From NCBI GenBank assembly GCA_902805805.1, contig CADCUE010000021.1, forward strand, positions 1 through 18,289: DNA of 18,289 bases. The letters run 5' to 3'. The notes below the pieces were generated by a model. That model made no database searches, was not told the origin of the DNA, and worked only from the letters and a program-made list of their open reading frames with translations. Both the position numbers and the translations under genes were made by a program. The DNA is from an uncultured Frankineae bacterium. Lineage in GTDB: Bacteria > Actinomycetota > Actinomycetes > Mycobacteriales > SCTD01. Below, one piece after another: positions 1 to 13,272 of this stretch (its first letter is position 1; every line of letters starts with the position of its first letter).

Positions 1-410
1 TCATGGACTACGGCAAGTTCAAGTACGAGACGGCGCAGAAGGCGCGTGAGAGCCGCAAGAACCAGGTGCTCACCGTCATCAAGGAGATGAAGCTCCGTCC
101 CAAGATCGACCCGCACGACTACGAGACGAAGAAGGGCCACGTCGTCCGCTTCCTCAAGGCAGGCGACAAGGTCAAGATCACGATCATGTTCCGCGGGCGC
201 GAGCAGTCGCGTCCCGAGCTGGGCTACCGGCTCCTGCAGCGGCTCGGTGAGGACGTCAGCGACCTGGGCTTCGTGGAGTCGGCACCCAAGCAGGACGGGC
301 GCAACATGATCATGGTGCTGGCTCCGCACAAGAACGCCGCCGATCTCAAGAAGGCGGCCAAGGACGCGCCCGAGGCACCGGCTGCCGCGGACGCGGCGCC
401 CGCGTCCTAG
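1..410 (+). CDS. infC: Translation initiation factor IF-3, 5'-truncated by window edge
   Basis: IF3 binds the 30S subunit, prevents premature 50S joining and checks the start codon and initiator tRNA. The visible part is about 135 residues in the frame whose first complete codon is at base 3. It opens with the conserved linker MDYGKFKYE and continues through the whole C-terminal domain ([10 protein letters not shown], then [16 protein letters not shown] and MIMVLAPH). Full-length IF3 has roughly 70 more N-terminal residues, so the N-terminal domain and true start lie upstream; the ATG at base 3 is internal. The protein ends in an Ala/Pro/Asp-rich tail of about 20 residues, common in actinobacterial IF3. 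It is followed 88 bases later by rpmI, the classic infC-rpmI-rplT order. The start region, where infC autoregulation would act, is not visible. Confidence 0.96.
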   Translation, partial: MDYGKFKYETAQKARESRKNQVLTVIKEMKLRPKIDPHDYETKKGHVVRFLKAGDKVKITIMFRGREQSRPELGYRLLQRLGEDVSDLGFVESAPKQDGRNMIMVLAPHKNAADLKKAAKDAPEAPAAADAAPAS

Positions 411-498
411 CGCACCGGCTCCACCGCGCGGGCACACCGCACCGACGAACAGCACGAGTCCCACCCGAGCGCGACCGAAGACAAGGACAGCGGCAGCC

Positions 499-693
499 AT
501 GCCCAAGCAGAAGACGCACAGCGGCGCGAAGAAGCGCTTCAAGGTGACCGGGACCGGCAAGATCCTCCACGAGCGCGCGGGCAAGCGCCACCTGCTCGAG
601 CGCAAGTCCAGCGCCCTCACGCGCCGCCTGACCGGCACCGCCGAGCTGGCCCCGCAGGACGCCAAGAAGGTCAAGAAGCTGCTCAGCAGCTGA
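499..693 (+). CDS. rpmI: 50S ribosomal protein L35 (bL35)
   Basis: Small basic protein of the large ribosomal subunit. It is 64 residues, the usual size, and starts with the family signature [22 protein letters not shown], followed by the Arg/Lys-rich [14 protein letters not shown] segment. The ATG at 499 is preceded by AAGGA at 483-487, 11 bases away. The gene sits between infC and rplT, as in most bacteria, and is probably co-transcribed with both. The 88-base gap from infC shows no clear terminator. Identification is secure from sequence and position. Confidence 0.97.
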   Translation: MPKQKTHSGAKKRFKVTGTGKILHERAGKRHLLERKSSALTRRLTGTAELAPQDAKKVKKLLSS

Positions 694-755
694 CCTGCCC
701 CCTCCTCCCTCCTGGCCGCCGACGCGGCCGGGTCTCCCAGATCGGACGTGCAGCA

Positions 756-1151
756 GTGGCAAGGGTCAAGAGGGCCGTCAACGCCCACAAGAAGCGCCGT
801 GAGGTGCTCGAGAAGGCCAGCGGGTACCGGGGGCAGCGCAGCCGGCTCTACCGCAAGGCCAAGGAGCAGCTGCTCCACTCGGCCACCTACGAGTACCGCG
901 ACCGCAAGAAGCGCAAGGGCGACTTCCGGCAGCTGTGGATCACCCGCATCAACGCGGCGGCCCGGCTCAACGACATGACCTACAGCCGGCTCATGCAGGG
1001 CCTCAAGGCGGCCGGCGTCGAGGTGGACCGCAAGGTGCTCGCCGAGCTGGCCGTCTCGGACGCGCCCGCGTTCGCCGCGCTCGTCGAGGTCGCCCGCGCC
1101 GCCCTGCCGACCGACGGCACCGGCGGCCCGGCCGCGCAGCACGCTGCCTGA
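756..1151 (+). CDS. rplT: 50S ribosomal protein L20 (bL20)
   Basis: L20 is an early-assembly protein of the 50S subunit that binds 23S rRNA. The 131-residue product starts [26 protein letters not shown] and contains [14 protein letters not shown] and [24 protein letters not shown], all typical of the family. The GTG at 756 is chosen because it yields exactly the conserved MARVKR start; the GTG at 748 is in another frame. No strong ribosome-binding site is visible, so translation may depend on readthrough from rpmI 62 bases upstream. The C-terminus has about 10 Gly/Ala/Pro-rich residues beyond the usual end. In other bacteria L20 represses its own operon, but no such operator can be recognised here. 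Confidence 0.97.
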   Translation: MARVKRAVNAHKKRREVLEKASGYRGQRSRLYRKAKEQLLHSATYEYRDRKKRKGDFRQLWITRINAAARLNDMTYSRLMQGLKAAGVEVDRKVLAELAVSDAPAFAALVEVARAALPTDGTGGPAAQHAA

Positions 1152-1179
1152 GCCCCGCCCGCCCGCATCCGGCGCGGCG

Positions 1180-2106
1180 CTGACCTCGATCCGCTCGCCG
1201 CGGGTCCAGGCCGTACGACGTCTGTCCCGGCGCTCGGCCCGTGCGGCCGAGCGCCGGTTCGTCGTCGAGGGGCCGCAGGCGGTCCGCGAGGCGCTGCCCT
1301 CGCTGCTCGAGCTCTACGCCGACCCGGACGGCCAGGCCCGGCACGCCGATCTGCTCGCCGCGGCGGCCTGCCCGGTCACGCCCGTCAGCCGCGAGGTGCT
1401 CGCGGCGATGGCCGAGACGGTCACCCCGCAGGGCGTGCTCGGCGTCGCTCCGCTGCTCGACGTCGACCTCGCCACGGCGCTGCAGGGCGGTCCGCGCCTG
1501 GTGGTCGTCCTCGAGGCCGCGGCCGATCCCGGCAACACCGGGACGATCGTGCGCACGGCGGACGCCGCCGGGGCCGACGCCGTGGTGCTCACCGAGGGCT
1601 CGACCGACCCGCACGGCGGCAAGTGCGTGCGCGCGACGGCCGGCAGCCTGTGGCACCTGCCCGTGGTGGTCGGGGTGTCGCTCGCCGACACGGTCTCGGC
1701 GCTGCACGACGCCGGCCTGTCCGTCCTGGCCACCAGCGGCAGCCCGGGCGGGCAGGACCTCGACCAGCTCGCGGACGAGGGGGTGCTCGCCGCGCCCACC
1801 GCCTGGCTGCTCGGCAACGAGGCAGCGGGGCTCAGCGAAGCGGCACTGGCCCGCGCCGACCGCACGGTGCGCATCCCGATCCACGGGCGGGCCGAGTCGC
1901 TCAACCTCGCCACCGCCGCGGCGCTGTGCCTGTACGCCTCCGCCCGGGCGCAGCGCCGGGCCTCCGGCCCAGAACTCGTCGAGGGTCAGACCGCGACCAC
2001 AGCCGCGTACGGACGTCCAAGGGCAGAGGCGTCGCGATCGGCGGGGCCCCGGAGTGGTCAACTGTCTCCACCGGCCTGCCCCCCGCCGTACAGTGCACGC
2101 TCCTGA
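1180..2106 (+). CDS. SpoU/TrmH-family RNA 2'-O-ribose methyltransferase, probable CTG start
   Basis: SAM-dependent SPOUT-class methylase, probably of rRNA or tRNA; M. tuberculosis has tsnR in the same place after rplT. The N-terminal substrate-binding part (RSPRVQAVRRL, then RRFVVEGPQAVREA, encoded at about 1195-1290) is followed by the SPOUT domain: motif 1 DPGNTGTIVRTADAAGADAV (1528-1587), motif 2 LLGNEAAGLS (1807-1836) and motif 3 IPIHGRAESLNLATAAAL (1873-1926). The frame is open upstream to 979, but between there and 1396 it has no ATG, GTG or TTG, so those starts would delete the conserved N-terminal domain. CTG at 1180 or at 1144 (overlapping rplT by 8 bases) are the best candidates; I place the start at 1180. 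Beyond the usual end near 1960 there is a tail of about 48 residues with no recognisable domain. The exact target is unknown. Confidence 0.85.
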   Translation: MTSIRSPRVQAVRRLSRRSARAAERRFVVEGPQAVREALPSLLELYADPDGQARHADLLAAAACPVTPVSREVLAAMAETVTPQGVLGVAPLLDVDLATALQGGPRLVVVLEAAADPGNTGTIVRTADAAGADAVVLTEGSTDPHGGKCVRATAGSLWHLPVVVGVSLADTVSALHDAGLSVLATSGSPGGQDLDQLADEGVLAAPTAWLLGNEAAGLSEAALARADRTVRIPIHGRAESLNLATAAALCLYASARAQRRASGPELVEGQTATTAAYGRPRAEASRSAGPRSGQLSPPACPPPYSARS

Positions 2107-2114
2107 GTCGTCTC

Positions 2115-2121
2115 GAGGAGG
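2115..2121 (+). promoter_or_regulatory. Ribosome-binding site of the histidine kinase
   Basis: GAGGAGG is a full Shine-Dalgarno match four bases before the GTG at 2126. It fixes that start and excludes the longer open frame that runs back to 1241 and is a shadow of the methylase gene. A TACAGT at 2089-2094 could be a -10 element for this gene, but I see no good -35 at the right distance. Confidence 0.7.
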
Positions 2122-2125
2122 CCGC

Positions 2126-4512
<2,387 letters not shown>

Positions 4513-4513
4513 C

Positions 4514-6922
4514 GTGCGCGTCCCCGTCTCCTGGCTGCGCACGCTGGTGCCCGGCCTCACCGCGTCCGCCGACGACATCGGCGCTGCGCTGGTCCGCGCC
4601 GGACTCGAGGTCGAGCAGGTCCACCGCGTGGGCCACGAGATCACGTCCGTGGTGGTCGGTGAGGTGCTCGACGTCGAGGACCTCACGTCGTTCAAGAAGC
4701 CGATCCGCTACTGCCACGTCTCCGTCGGCGAGCGCACCCACGAGGTGGTCTGCGGGGCGACCAACTTCGTCCCGGGCGACCGGGTGCCCTTCGCCCTGCC
4801 CGGCGCCGTCCTGCCCGGTGGCTCCACGATCGCGACGCGGAAGACGTACGGCCACGTCTCGGACGGCATGATCTGCTCCGCCGCGGAGCTCGGCCTGTCG
4901 GACGAGTCCGACGGCATCCTCGTGCTGGCGGGCGAGCCGGCCCTCGGCGCCGATGTCGTCGAGCTGCTGCACCTGCGCGACGAGGTGCTCGACATCGCCG
5001 TCACGCCCGACCGCGGCTACGCGCTGTCCGTCCGCGGCGTCGCCCGGGAGGCGGCCACGGCCTTCGGGCTCGAGCTCGCCGACCCCGGCCTCGGGCCGGT
5101 CCCGGCCGCGGACCCGCAGGGCCACCCGGTGCGCGTCGACGCCCCCGACGGCTGCGACCGCTACGTCGCGCGGGTCGTGCGGGACCTCGACCCGGCGGCC
5201 ACGTCGCCGGCCTGGCTCCAGCGTCGCCTGGCGCTCGCCGGCATGCGGTCCATCTCCCTGGCCGTCGACGTGACCAACCACGTCATGCTCGAGCTCGGGC
5301 AGCCGCTGCACGCCTTCGACCTGGACGCGCTGCACGGCGACGTCGTCGTGCGCCGCGCAGGGGCGGGAGAGCGGCTGACGACCCTGGACGGCCAGGACCG
5401 CGCCCTGGACCCCCAGGACCTGCTGATCACCGACGACCGCGGGCCGATCGCCCTCGCCGGCGTCATGGGCGGCGGGCCCACCGAGGTCACCGGCGACACC
5501 ACGGCGTTGCTGATCGAGTCGGCCCACTTCGCGCCGCGCAGCATCTCCCGCACCGCCCGCCGGCACCGCCTGCCGTCCGAGGCGAGCCGGCGCTACGAGC
5601 GCGGCGTCGACCCGGCGCTGGCGCCCGCAGCGGCGGAGGCCGCCGTGCGCCTGCTGGTCGAGCTCGGCGGCGCCGCGGCGGGCCCGGTCACCGACGTGGA
5701 CACCCGCGCGCCGCTGCCCGTGCTCGACCTGCCCGCCGGCGAGCCCGAGCGGCTGGCCGGTCGCGCGTACCCGCTGGACGTCGTCCGCCGCCGGCTGGAG
5801 GACGTCGGCTGCACCGTCTCCGGGGGTCCGGAGGTGCTGCAGGTCGTCCCGCCGTCGTGGCGGCCCGACCTCACCGGCCGGGCCGAGCTCGTGGAGGAGG
5901 TCGTCCGGCTCGAGGGCTACGACAGCATCCCGGTCGTGCTGCCGACGGCGCCCGCCGGACGTGGGCTCACGCCGGAGCAGCGGCTGTCCCGCACCGCCTC
6001 GCGCGCGCTCGCCGCGGCCGGCCTCGTCGAGGTCGTGCTGCCGCCGTTCGTCAGCGGTGATGCGCTGGAGGCTCTGGGCGGTGGCATGTCGTCCCCCCGC
6101 CTGTTCAACCCGCTGTCGGCCGAGGAGGACCGGCTGCGCCCCACGCTGCTGCCCGGACTGCTGGCCACGGTGGCGCGCAACACCAGCCGGGGGCTGGTCG
6201 ACGTCGCCGTCTTCGAGACCGGTCACGTCTTCCTCGGTGCCGGCGGCAGCGCACCCGCGCCGGGGGTCGACGGTCCGCCGACCGCTGAGCAGCGCGCAGC
6301 GCTCGACGCGGCCCTGCCCGACCAGCCGCGCCACCTCGGGCTGGCCCTCGCCGGAGCACCGGCGTCCTGGGACGCCGCCGTCGCGGCCGTCGTGGGCGTC
6401 GGTCGTGCGCTCGGCCTGCGGCTCGAGCCGCGGGCGGCCGGTGCGGGGCCCTACCACCCGGGGCGCACGGCCGAGCTCCTGCTCGACGGTCGCCGCGTCG
6501 GGCTGGCGGGCGAGCTCCACCCGCGGGTCCTCGCCCGGCTCGACCTGCCGCCGCGGACCTGCGCGGCGGAGGCGAACCTCGACGTGCTCGTGGCGGCGGC
6601 GGCGGCTCAGGGGCCACGACCGGCTCCGCTCGTCTCCCCCTTCCCTCCGGCGAGCGTCGACGTGGCGGTGACCGTCGGCTCGGACGTGCCGGCGATCGAG
6701 GTGGAGGCCGCGCTGCGGCGCGGCGCCGGCGACCTGCTGGAGAGCGTGCGGCTGTTCGACGTCTACGCCGGGCCGCAGGTCGGCGAGGGCCGGCGCTCGC
6801 TCGCCTACGCGCTGCGCTTCCGCGCTCCGGACCGGGTCCTCACCGGACCGGAGATCCTGGCCGCGCGCGACGCGGCGCTCGACCGGGCCCAGGACGACGT
6901 CGGCGCGCAGCTGCGGAGCTGA
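4514..6922 (+). CDS. pheT: Phenylalanine--tRNA ligase beta subunit
   Basis: Beta subunit of phenylalanyl-tRNA synthetase, which binds and edits the tRNA product. It has 802 residues, a standard bacterial length. Domains in order: N-terminal MRVPVSWLRTLVPG, an EMAP/OB-fold tRNA-binding domain at about 40-150 (VVGEVLDVEDLTSFKKPIRYC, VVCGATNF), the B3/B4 editing region at about 210-380 (DVTNHVMLELGQPLHAFD near 252), the B5 DNA-binding-like domain at about 400-475, the catalytic-like core, and a C-terminal ferredoxin-fold anticodon-binding domain at about 708-802 (SVDVAVTVGSDVPA, then LFDVYAGPQVGEGRRSLAYALRF). The GTG start lies one base after the pheS stop, with GGAGG at 4503-4507 inside the end of pheS, so the two subunits are translated together. 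A large open frame opposite it on the minus strand is a shadow. Confidence 0.97.
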   Translation: MRVPVSWLRTLVPGLTASADDIGAALVRAGLEVEQVHRVGHEITSVVVGEVLDVEDLTSFKKPIRYCHVSVGERTHEVVCGATNFVPGDRVPFALPGAVLPGGSTIATRKTYGHVSDGMICSAAELGLSDESDGILVLAGEPALGADVVELLHLRDEVLDIAVTPDRGYALSVRGVAREAATAFGLELADPGLGPVPAADPQGHPVRVDAPDGCDRYVARVVRDLDPAATSPAWLQRRLALAGMRSISLAVDVTNHVMLELGQPLHAFDLDALHGDVVVRRAGAGERLTTLDGQDRALDPQDLLITDDRGPIALAGVMGGGPTEVTGDTTALLIESAHFAPRSISRTARRHRLPSEASRRYERGVDPALAPAAAEAAVRLLVELGGAAAGPVTDVDTRAPLPVLDLPAGEPERLAGRAYPLDVVRRRLEDVGCTVSGGPEVLQVVPPSWRPDLTGRAELVEEVVRLEGYDSIPVVLPTAPAGRGLTPEQRLSRTASRALAAAGLVEVVLPPFVSGDALEALGGGMSSPRLFNPLSAEEDRLRPTLLPGLLATVARNTSRGLVDVAVFETGHVFLGAGGSAPAPGVDGPPTAEQRAALDAALPDQPRHLGLALAGAPASWDAAVAAVVGVGRALGLRLEPRAAGAGPYHPGRTAELLLDGRRVGLAGELHPRVLARLDLPPRTCAAEANLDVLVAAAAAQGPRPAPLVSPFPPASVDVAVTVGSDVPAIEVEAALRRGAGDLLESVRLFDVYAGPQVGEGRRSLAYALRFRAPDRVLTGPEILAARDAALDRAQDDVGAQLRS

Positions 6923-6969
6923 CAGCTGTGCGACGGCGGGCCGTCCACCAGACGCCCGTGCGGCCGGCA

Positions 6970-6996
6970 CCGGTAGCGCCTCAGCGCGCCTACCGG
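6970..6996 (+). other. Upstream hairpin, alternative to the downstream stem-loop
   Basis: CCGGTAG at 6970-6976 is a perfect complement of CTACCGG at 6990-6996. A further three pairs are possible inside (6977-6979 with 6986-6988). The right arm is also the left arm of the longer stem at 6987-7030, so both cannot form in the same RNA. This is the layout of an antiterminator/terminator pair, but I cannot show that it switches. Confidence 0.45.
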
Positions 6997-7030
6997 ACTG
7001 CTCTCGCCGGGAAGAGCAGTTTGGTAGGCG
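6987..7030 (+). terminator. Long stem-loop after pheT, candidate intrinsic terminator
   Basis: Bases 6987-7004 pair with 7013-7030 around an 8-base loop (CGCCGGGA). The stem is ACTGCTCT/AGAGCAGT, then two G-U pairs (6995-6996 with 7021-7022), then CGCCTACC/GGTAGGCG, giving 18 continuous pairs in RNA. It lies 65 bases after the pheT stop and ends 26 bases before the argC promoter. There is no U-tract, which is common for actinobacterial terminators but leaves the function uncertain. It would separate pheST transcription from the arginine operon. Confidence 0.5.
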
Positions 7031-7055
7031 GCGCAACAGATGCTGGGCACCCGCG

Positions 7056-7084
7056 CTGAATGGGCATGCACCGTTGTGTATGGT
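7056..7084 (+). promoter_or_regulatory. Promoter of the arginine operon, probably giving a leaderless argC mRNA
   Basis: A -10 element TATGGT at 7079-7084 fits the actinobacterial TAnnnT pattern. A weak -35, CTGAAT, lies at 7056-7061 with a 17-base spacer. The start point expected 6-8 bases after the -10 is 7090-7092, which is the argC ATG at 7091. No Shine-Dalgarno sequence precedes that ATG, consistent with leaderless translation. The -35 is poor, so an alternative start cannot be excluded. Confidence 0.55.
7057..7082 (+). promoter_or_regulatory. ARG-box-like ArgR operator upstream of argC
   Basis: TGAAT-GGGC-ATGCA (7057-7070) matches the known ArgR box core TGAAT-N4-ATTCA at 9 of 10 positions. 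It overlaps a second imperfect dyad, CATGCAC-CGTT-GTGTATG (7065-7082), with 6 of 7 paired positions. ArgR hexamers normally bind adjacent boxes in the presence of arginine. The site covers the predicted argC promoter and argR lies in the same operon, so arginine-dependent repression with autoregulation is the likely arrangement. The exact box register in this organism is inferred. Confidence 0.65.
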
Positions 7085-7090
7085 GTCGGC

Positions 7091-8104
7091 ATGGGGCTGA
7101 CAGCGGCGGTGGCGGGGGCGAGCGGCTACGCGGGCGGCGAGCTGCTCCGCCTGCTGCTCGAGCACCCGCAGATCGACCTGGGGCCGGTCGCCGCCGGGAG
7201 CGCGGCGGGTCGCCCGGTCGGTGAGCTCCACCCGCACCTGCCCTCGCTGACCGGCACCTTCGCCGAGACGACGGCGGACGTGCTGGGGGCCGCCGACGTG
7301 GTCTTCCTCGCACTGCCGCACGGGCAGTCCGCTGCCCTGGCCGCCGCGCTGCCGGACGGCCTGCCCGTGGTGGACCTCGGCGCCGACCACCGGCTCGCCC
7401 GGGCCGAGGACTGGGACCGGTTCTACGACACGCCCTACGCCGGGGAGTGGCCGTACGGGCTGCCCGAGCTGTTCCGCCAGCAGCTGGCAGGCGCCACCCG
7501 GGTCGCCGGTCCGGGCTGCAACGCGACCGCCATGACGCTCGCCCTCGGGCCGCTGCTGGCTGCCGGACTCGTCGAGCCGCAGGACCTCGTCACCACGACG
7601 ATCAGCGGCACGAGCGGCGCCGGGCGCGGCCTGGCCGGTCACCTGCTGGCCAGCGAGGTGATGGGCAGCACCAGCGCCTACAAGGTCGCGGCGCACCGGC
7701 ACACGCCCGAGGTCCGTCAGTCGCTGGGCCGCCTCGCCGGCGCGGAGGTGACGCTGTCCTACACGCCCACGCTGGCGCCGATGCCCAGGGGCATCCTGGC
7801 CACCTGCACGGCCCGCACGGCCGCCTCCGAGGCGGAGCTGCGGGCGGCTCTGCAGGCGCGGTACGACGACGAGCCGTTCGTCCACGTGCTGCCGCAGGGG
7901 CGGTGGCCGGTCACGGCGGCGACCGTCGGCAGCAACGCCTGCCACCTCCAGGTCGCGGTCGACGCCGACGCCGGACGGGCCGTCGTCGTCGCGGCGCTGG
8001 ACAACCTGGGCAAGGGCGCGGCCGGGCAGGCCGTGCAGTGCGCCAACCTCGCCCTCGGCCTGCCGGAGACGGCCGGCCTGTCCGCCAGCGGGGTCGCACC
8101 GTGA
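7091..8104 (+). CDS. argC: N-acetyl-gamma-glutamyl-phosphate reductase
   Basis: NADPH-dependent reduction of N-acetylglutamyl phosphate to N-acetylglutamate semialdehyde, the third step of arginine synthesis. The 337-residue product starts with the Rossmann motif VAGASGYAGGELLRLL. It carries the active-site Cys143 in GPGCNATAM, the SGTSGAGRG loop, and the catalytic-site histidines in HRHTPEV (H202, H204). The length is normal for the short bacterial class. The frame also permits an upstream start at 7040, but that would translate through the operator and -10 and add non-homologous residues, so ATG 7091 is preferred. Its stop overlaps the argJ start as GTGA. First gene of the nine-gene arginine operon. 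Confidence 0.96.
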   Translation: MGLTAAVAGASGYAGGELLRLLLEHPQIDLGPVAAGSAAGRPVGELHPHLPSLTGTFAETTADVLGAADVVFLALPHGQSAALAAALPDGLPVVDLGADHRLARAEDWDRFYDTPYAGEWPYGLPELFRQQLAGATRVAGPGCNATAMTLALGPLLAAGLVEPQDLVTTTISGTSGAGRGLAGHLLASEVMGSTSAYKVAAHRHTPEVRQSLGRLAGAEVTLSYTPTLAPMPRGILATCTARTAASEAELRAALQARYDDEPFVHVLPQGRWPVTAATVGSNACHLQVAVDADAGRAVVVAALDNLGKGAAGQAVQCANLALGLPETAGLSASGVAP

Positions 8105-9294
8105 GCACGTCCGGCTCGCTCGACCAGCCGCAGTCGGCCGTCGTGGACGACTGGCTCCCGCGGGGCTTCCGGGCCGCCGGCACGACCGCCGGCCTCAAGG
8201 ACAGCGGAGCCCCCGACCTCGCCCTCGTCGTCAACGACGGGCCGCTCGACGCCGCGGCCGGCGTCTTCACCGCCAACCGCGTCAAGGCCGCCCCGGTGCT
8301 GTGGTCGCAGCAGGTCCTCGCCGCCGGACGGGTCGAGGCCGTGGTCCTCAACTCGGGCGGCGCCAACGCCTGCACCGGACCCGACGGGTTCGCCGACACG
8401 CACCGGACCGCCGAGGCCGTCGCCGCGGCGCTGGGCACGGGCGCCGCCCGGGTGGCGGTCTGCTCGACCGGGCTGATCGGCGTGCGGCTGCCCCTGGACC
8501 GGCTGCTGCCCGGCATCGACGCGGCCGCCTCGCACCTGTCGCCGTCCGGCGGGGTGGCGGCCGCCCAGGCGATCCGCACCACCGACACGGTCGCCAAGAC
8601 GGCGGTCGCGCGGGCCGACGGCTGGTCGGTGGGTGGCATGGCCAAGGGCGCCGCGATGCTCGCTCCCGCGCTCGCGACGATGCTCGCCGTCGTCGCGACC
8701 GATGCCGTGGCCGATCCGGCGCTGCTCGACGAGGTGCTGCGCACCGCGACCGCCGGCACCTTCGACCGGGTCGACACCGACGGCTGCATGAGCACCAACG
8801 ACACGGTGCTGCTGCTCGCGAGCGGGGCGAGCGGCCGCACGCCGAGCAGGGCGGAGCTGCAGTCCGCGGTGACCGCCGTCTGCCACGACCTCGCCCAGCA
8901 GATGGTCCGCGACGCCGAGGGCGCCAGCAAGGACATCGCCGTGGAGGTGGTCGGCGCGGCGTCGGTGGACGACGCCCTCGAGGCTGCCCGTGCCGTCGGC
9001 CGCAGCAACCTGCTCAAGTGCGCGCTGCACGGCAACGACCCCAACTGGGGACGGGTGCTGGCGGCCGTCGGCACGACGCGCGCGGTGTTCGAGCCCGACG
9101 AGCTCGACGTGGCCATCAACGGCGTGCAGGTGTGCCGGGCGGGCGCGCCCGGTGACGACCGCGGCCTCGTCGACCTCCGGGGCCGGCAGGTGCGCGTCGT
9201 GGTCGACCTGCACGCCGGCCCCCACACGGCCACGCTGTGGACGAGCGACCTGACGGCCGAGTACGTCCACGAGAACAGCGCGTACTCGACGTGA
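8101..9294 (+). CDS. argJ: Glutamate N-acetyltransferase / amino-acid acetyltransferase
   Basis: ArgJ transfers the acetyl group from N-acetylornithine to glutamate, closing the acetyl cycle; many members also use acetyl-CoA. The 397-residue precursor has [14 protein letters not shown] near the N-terminus, [10 protein letters not shown], and the self-cleavage motif [17 protein letters not shown], in which Thr193 becomes the nucleophile and N-terminus of the beta chain. After it come [11 protein letters not shown] and the C-terminal [13 protein letters not shown], ending in ENSAYST as is usual. The start GTG at 8101 overlaps the argC stop by 4 bases (GTGA) and its own stop overlaps argB the same way. 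No argA is in the window, so this enzyme may also make the first acetylglutamate. Whether it is mono- or bifunctional cannot be told from sequence. Confidence 0.96.
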   Translation: MSTSGSLDQPQSAVVDDWLPRGFRAAGTTAGLKDSGAPDLALVVNDGPLDAAAGVFTANRVKAAPVLWSQQVLAAGRVEAVVLNSGGANACTGPDGFADTHRTAEAVAAALGTGAARVAVCSTGLIGVRLPLDRLLPGIDAAASHLSPSGGVAAAQAIRTTDTVAKTAVARADGWSVGGMAKGAAMLAPALATMLAVVATDAVADPALLDEVLRTATAGTFDRVDTDGCMSTNDTVLLLASGASGRTPSRAELQSAVTAVCHDLAQQMVRDAEGASKDIAVEVVGAASVDDALEAARAVGRSNLLKCALHGNDPNWGRVLAAVGTTRAVFEPDELDVAINGVQVCRAGAPGDDRGLVDLRGRQVRVVVDLHAGPHTATLWTSDLTAEYVHENSAYST

Positions 9295-10219
9295 GCACCA
9301 CCCGGCCCGTCGCACGGGGCCACGCCGCGCTGCCCAAGGCCGCCGCGCTGGTCGAGGCGCTGCCCTGGCTCAAGTCGTTCTCCGGCCGGACGATCGTCGT
9401 CAAGTACGGCGGCCACGCCATGACGAGCCCCGAGCTGCAGACCGCCTTCGCCGAGGACGTCGTGTTCCTGCGCTACGCCGGTGTGCGGGTCGTCGTGGTG
9501 CACGGCGGCGGGCCGCAGATCACGGCGCACCTGGACCGGCTCGGGCTCGACAGCGAGTTCCGCGGCGGGCTCCGGGTCACCACGCCGGAGACGATGCAGG
9601 TCGTGCGCATGGTGCTGGTCGGCCAGGTCAACTCCGACGTCGTCGGCCTCGTCAACGCCCACGGGCCGTTCGCCGTCGGCCTGTCCGGGGAGGACGCGCA
9701 GCTGCTCACCGCCGAGCGTCGCGACGCGGTGGTCGACGGCTCGCCGGTCGACGTCGGTCTGGTCGGGGAGGTCGTCCGGGTGCAGCCGCAGATCGTCGGA
9801 GCCCTGCTCGACGAGGGCAAGGTCCCCGTCGTCGCCACCGTCGCGCGCGGCACCGACGGGGCCCTCTACAACGTCAACGCCGACACGGCCGCGGCTGCCC
9901 TGGCCGTCGCCGTCGGGGCCGAGAAGCTCGTCGTCCTGACCGACGTCGAAGGCCTGTACGCCGACTGGCCGCCGTCCGGGGACGACGCGGCGACGGCGGC
10001 GGCGGACGTGATCAGCGAGATCGACGTCGACGACCTGGCCGCGCTGCTCCCGACCCTGTCGAGCGGCATGGTCCCCAAGATGGAGGCGTGCCTGGCGGCG
10101 GTGCGCGGCGGGGTGCCGCGCGCCCACGTGCTCGACGGCCGGGTCGCCCACAGCCTGCTGCTCGAGCTGTTCACCGACGAGGGCGTCGGCACCATGGTCG
10201 TCCCCGGTCCGGTGACGTC

Positions 10220-10223
<4 letters not shown>
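9291..10223 (+). CDS. argB: Acetylglutamate kinase
   Basis: Phosphorylates N-acetylglutamate with ATP, normally the arginine feedback-controlled step. It has 310 residues. Amino-acid-kinase fold motifs are VVKYGGHAM (Lys38), VVHGGGPQI (His71 and Gly72-74), [26 protein letters not shown] (Asn194-Asp198) and [16 protein letters not shown]. The N-terminal extension before the core, of about 30 residues ([20 protein letters not shown]), is the helix found in arginine-sensitive hexameric kinases, so feedback inhibition is likely; that is inference from family knowledge. GTG 9291 overlaps the argJ stop and the gene's own stop overlaps argD, both as GTGA. Confidence 0.96.
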
Positions 10224-12694
<2,471 letters not shown>

Positions 12695-12695
<1 letters not shown>

Positions 12696-13272
12696 TGCCG
12701 CCGAGCACCGCCACCGGCGCCGCGCCGGCTCCTGCCCCGGCAACGGCGCCGCTCACCAAGGCCGCCCGCCAGTCCCGCATCGCCGAGCTGCTCGGCGGCC
12801 AGGTCGTGGCCAGCCAGACCCAGCTCGGCCGCCTGCTCGCCGAGGCCGGCGTCGGCGTCACGCAGGCCACCCTCTCGCGCGACCTGGACGAGCTCGGCGC
12901 CGTGAAGGTGCGCACCGCTGCGGGGATGGCGTACGCCGTGCCCGAGGAGAACGCGCCCCGCGGTGGCACTCCGGAGGCCGTGGACGCGCGCCTGGCCCGG
13001 CTGCTCGAGGAGCTGCTGGTCTCGGTCGAGGCGACCGGCGACCTCGTCGTCCTGCGGACGCCGCCCGGTGGCGCGCACTTCCTCGGCTCGGCGCTCGACC
13101 GGGCCGGCCTGCCCGACGTCGCCGGCACCCTCGCCGGCGACGACACCGTCCTGCTGGTCACCCGCACCGCTGCCGCGCCGACCCCCGCGGCCAGCACCCT
13201 CGCCGACCGCCTGCGGCGCCTGGCCGAGGGCCGACCGTCCGTCCCCGACCCCTCTCCCACGAAGGACGCCCC

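Noticed and set aside
1241..2125. Upstream extension of the histidine kinase frame
   Set aside because: It overlaps the RNA methylase in another frame and encodes Arg/Ser/Pro-rich sequence. The kinase homology and the GAGGAGG site begin at 2115-2126.
7911..10151. A minus-strand open frame of about 746 codons opposite argJ and argB
   Set aside because: Low-complexity composition with no family motif; a mirror shadow of well-identified genes.
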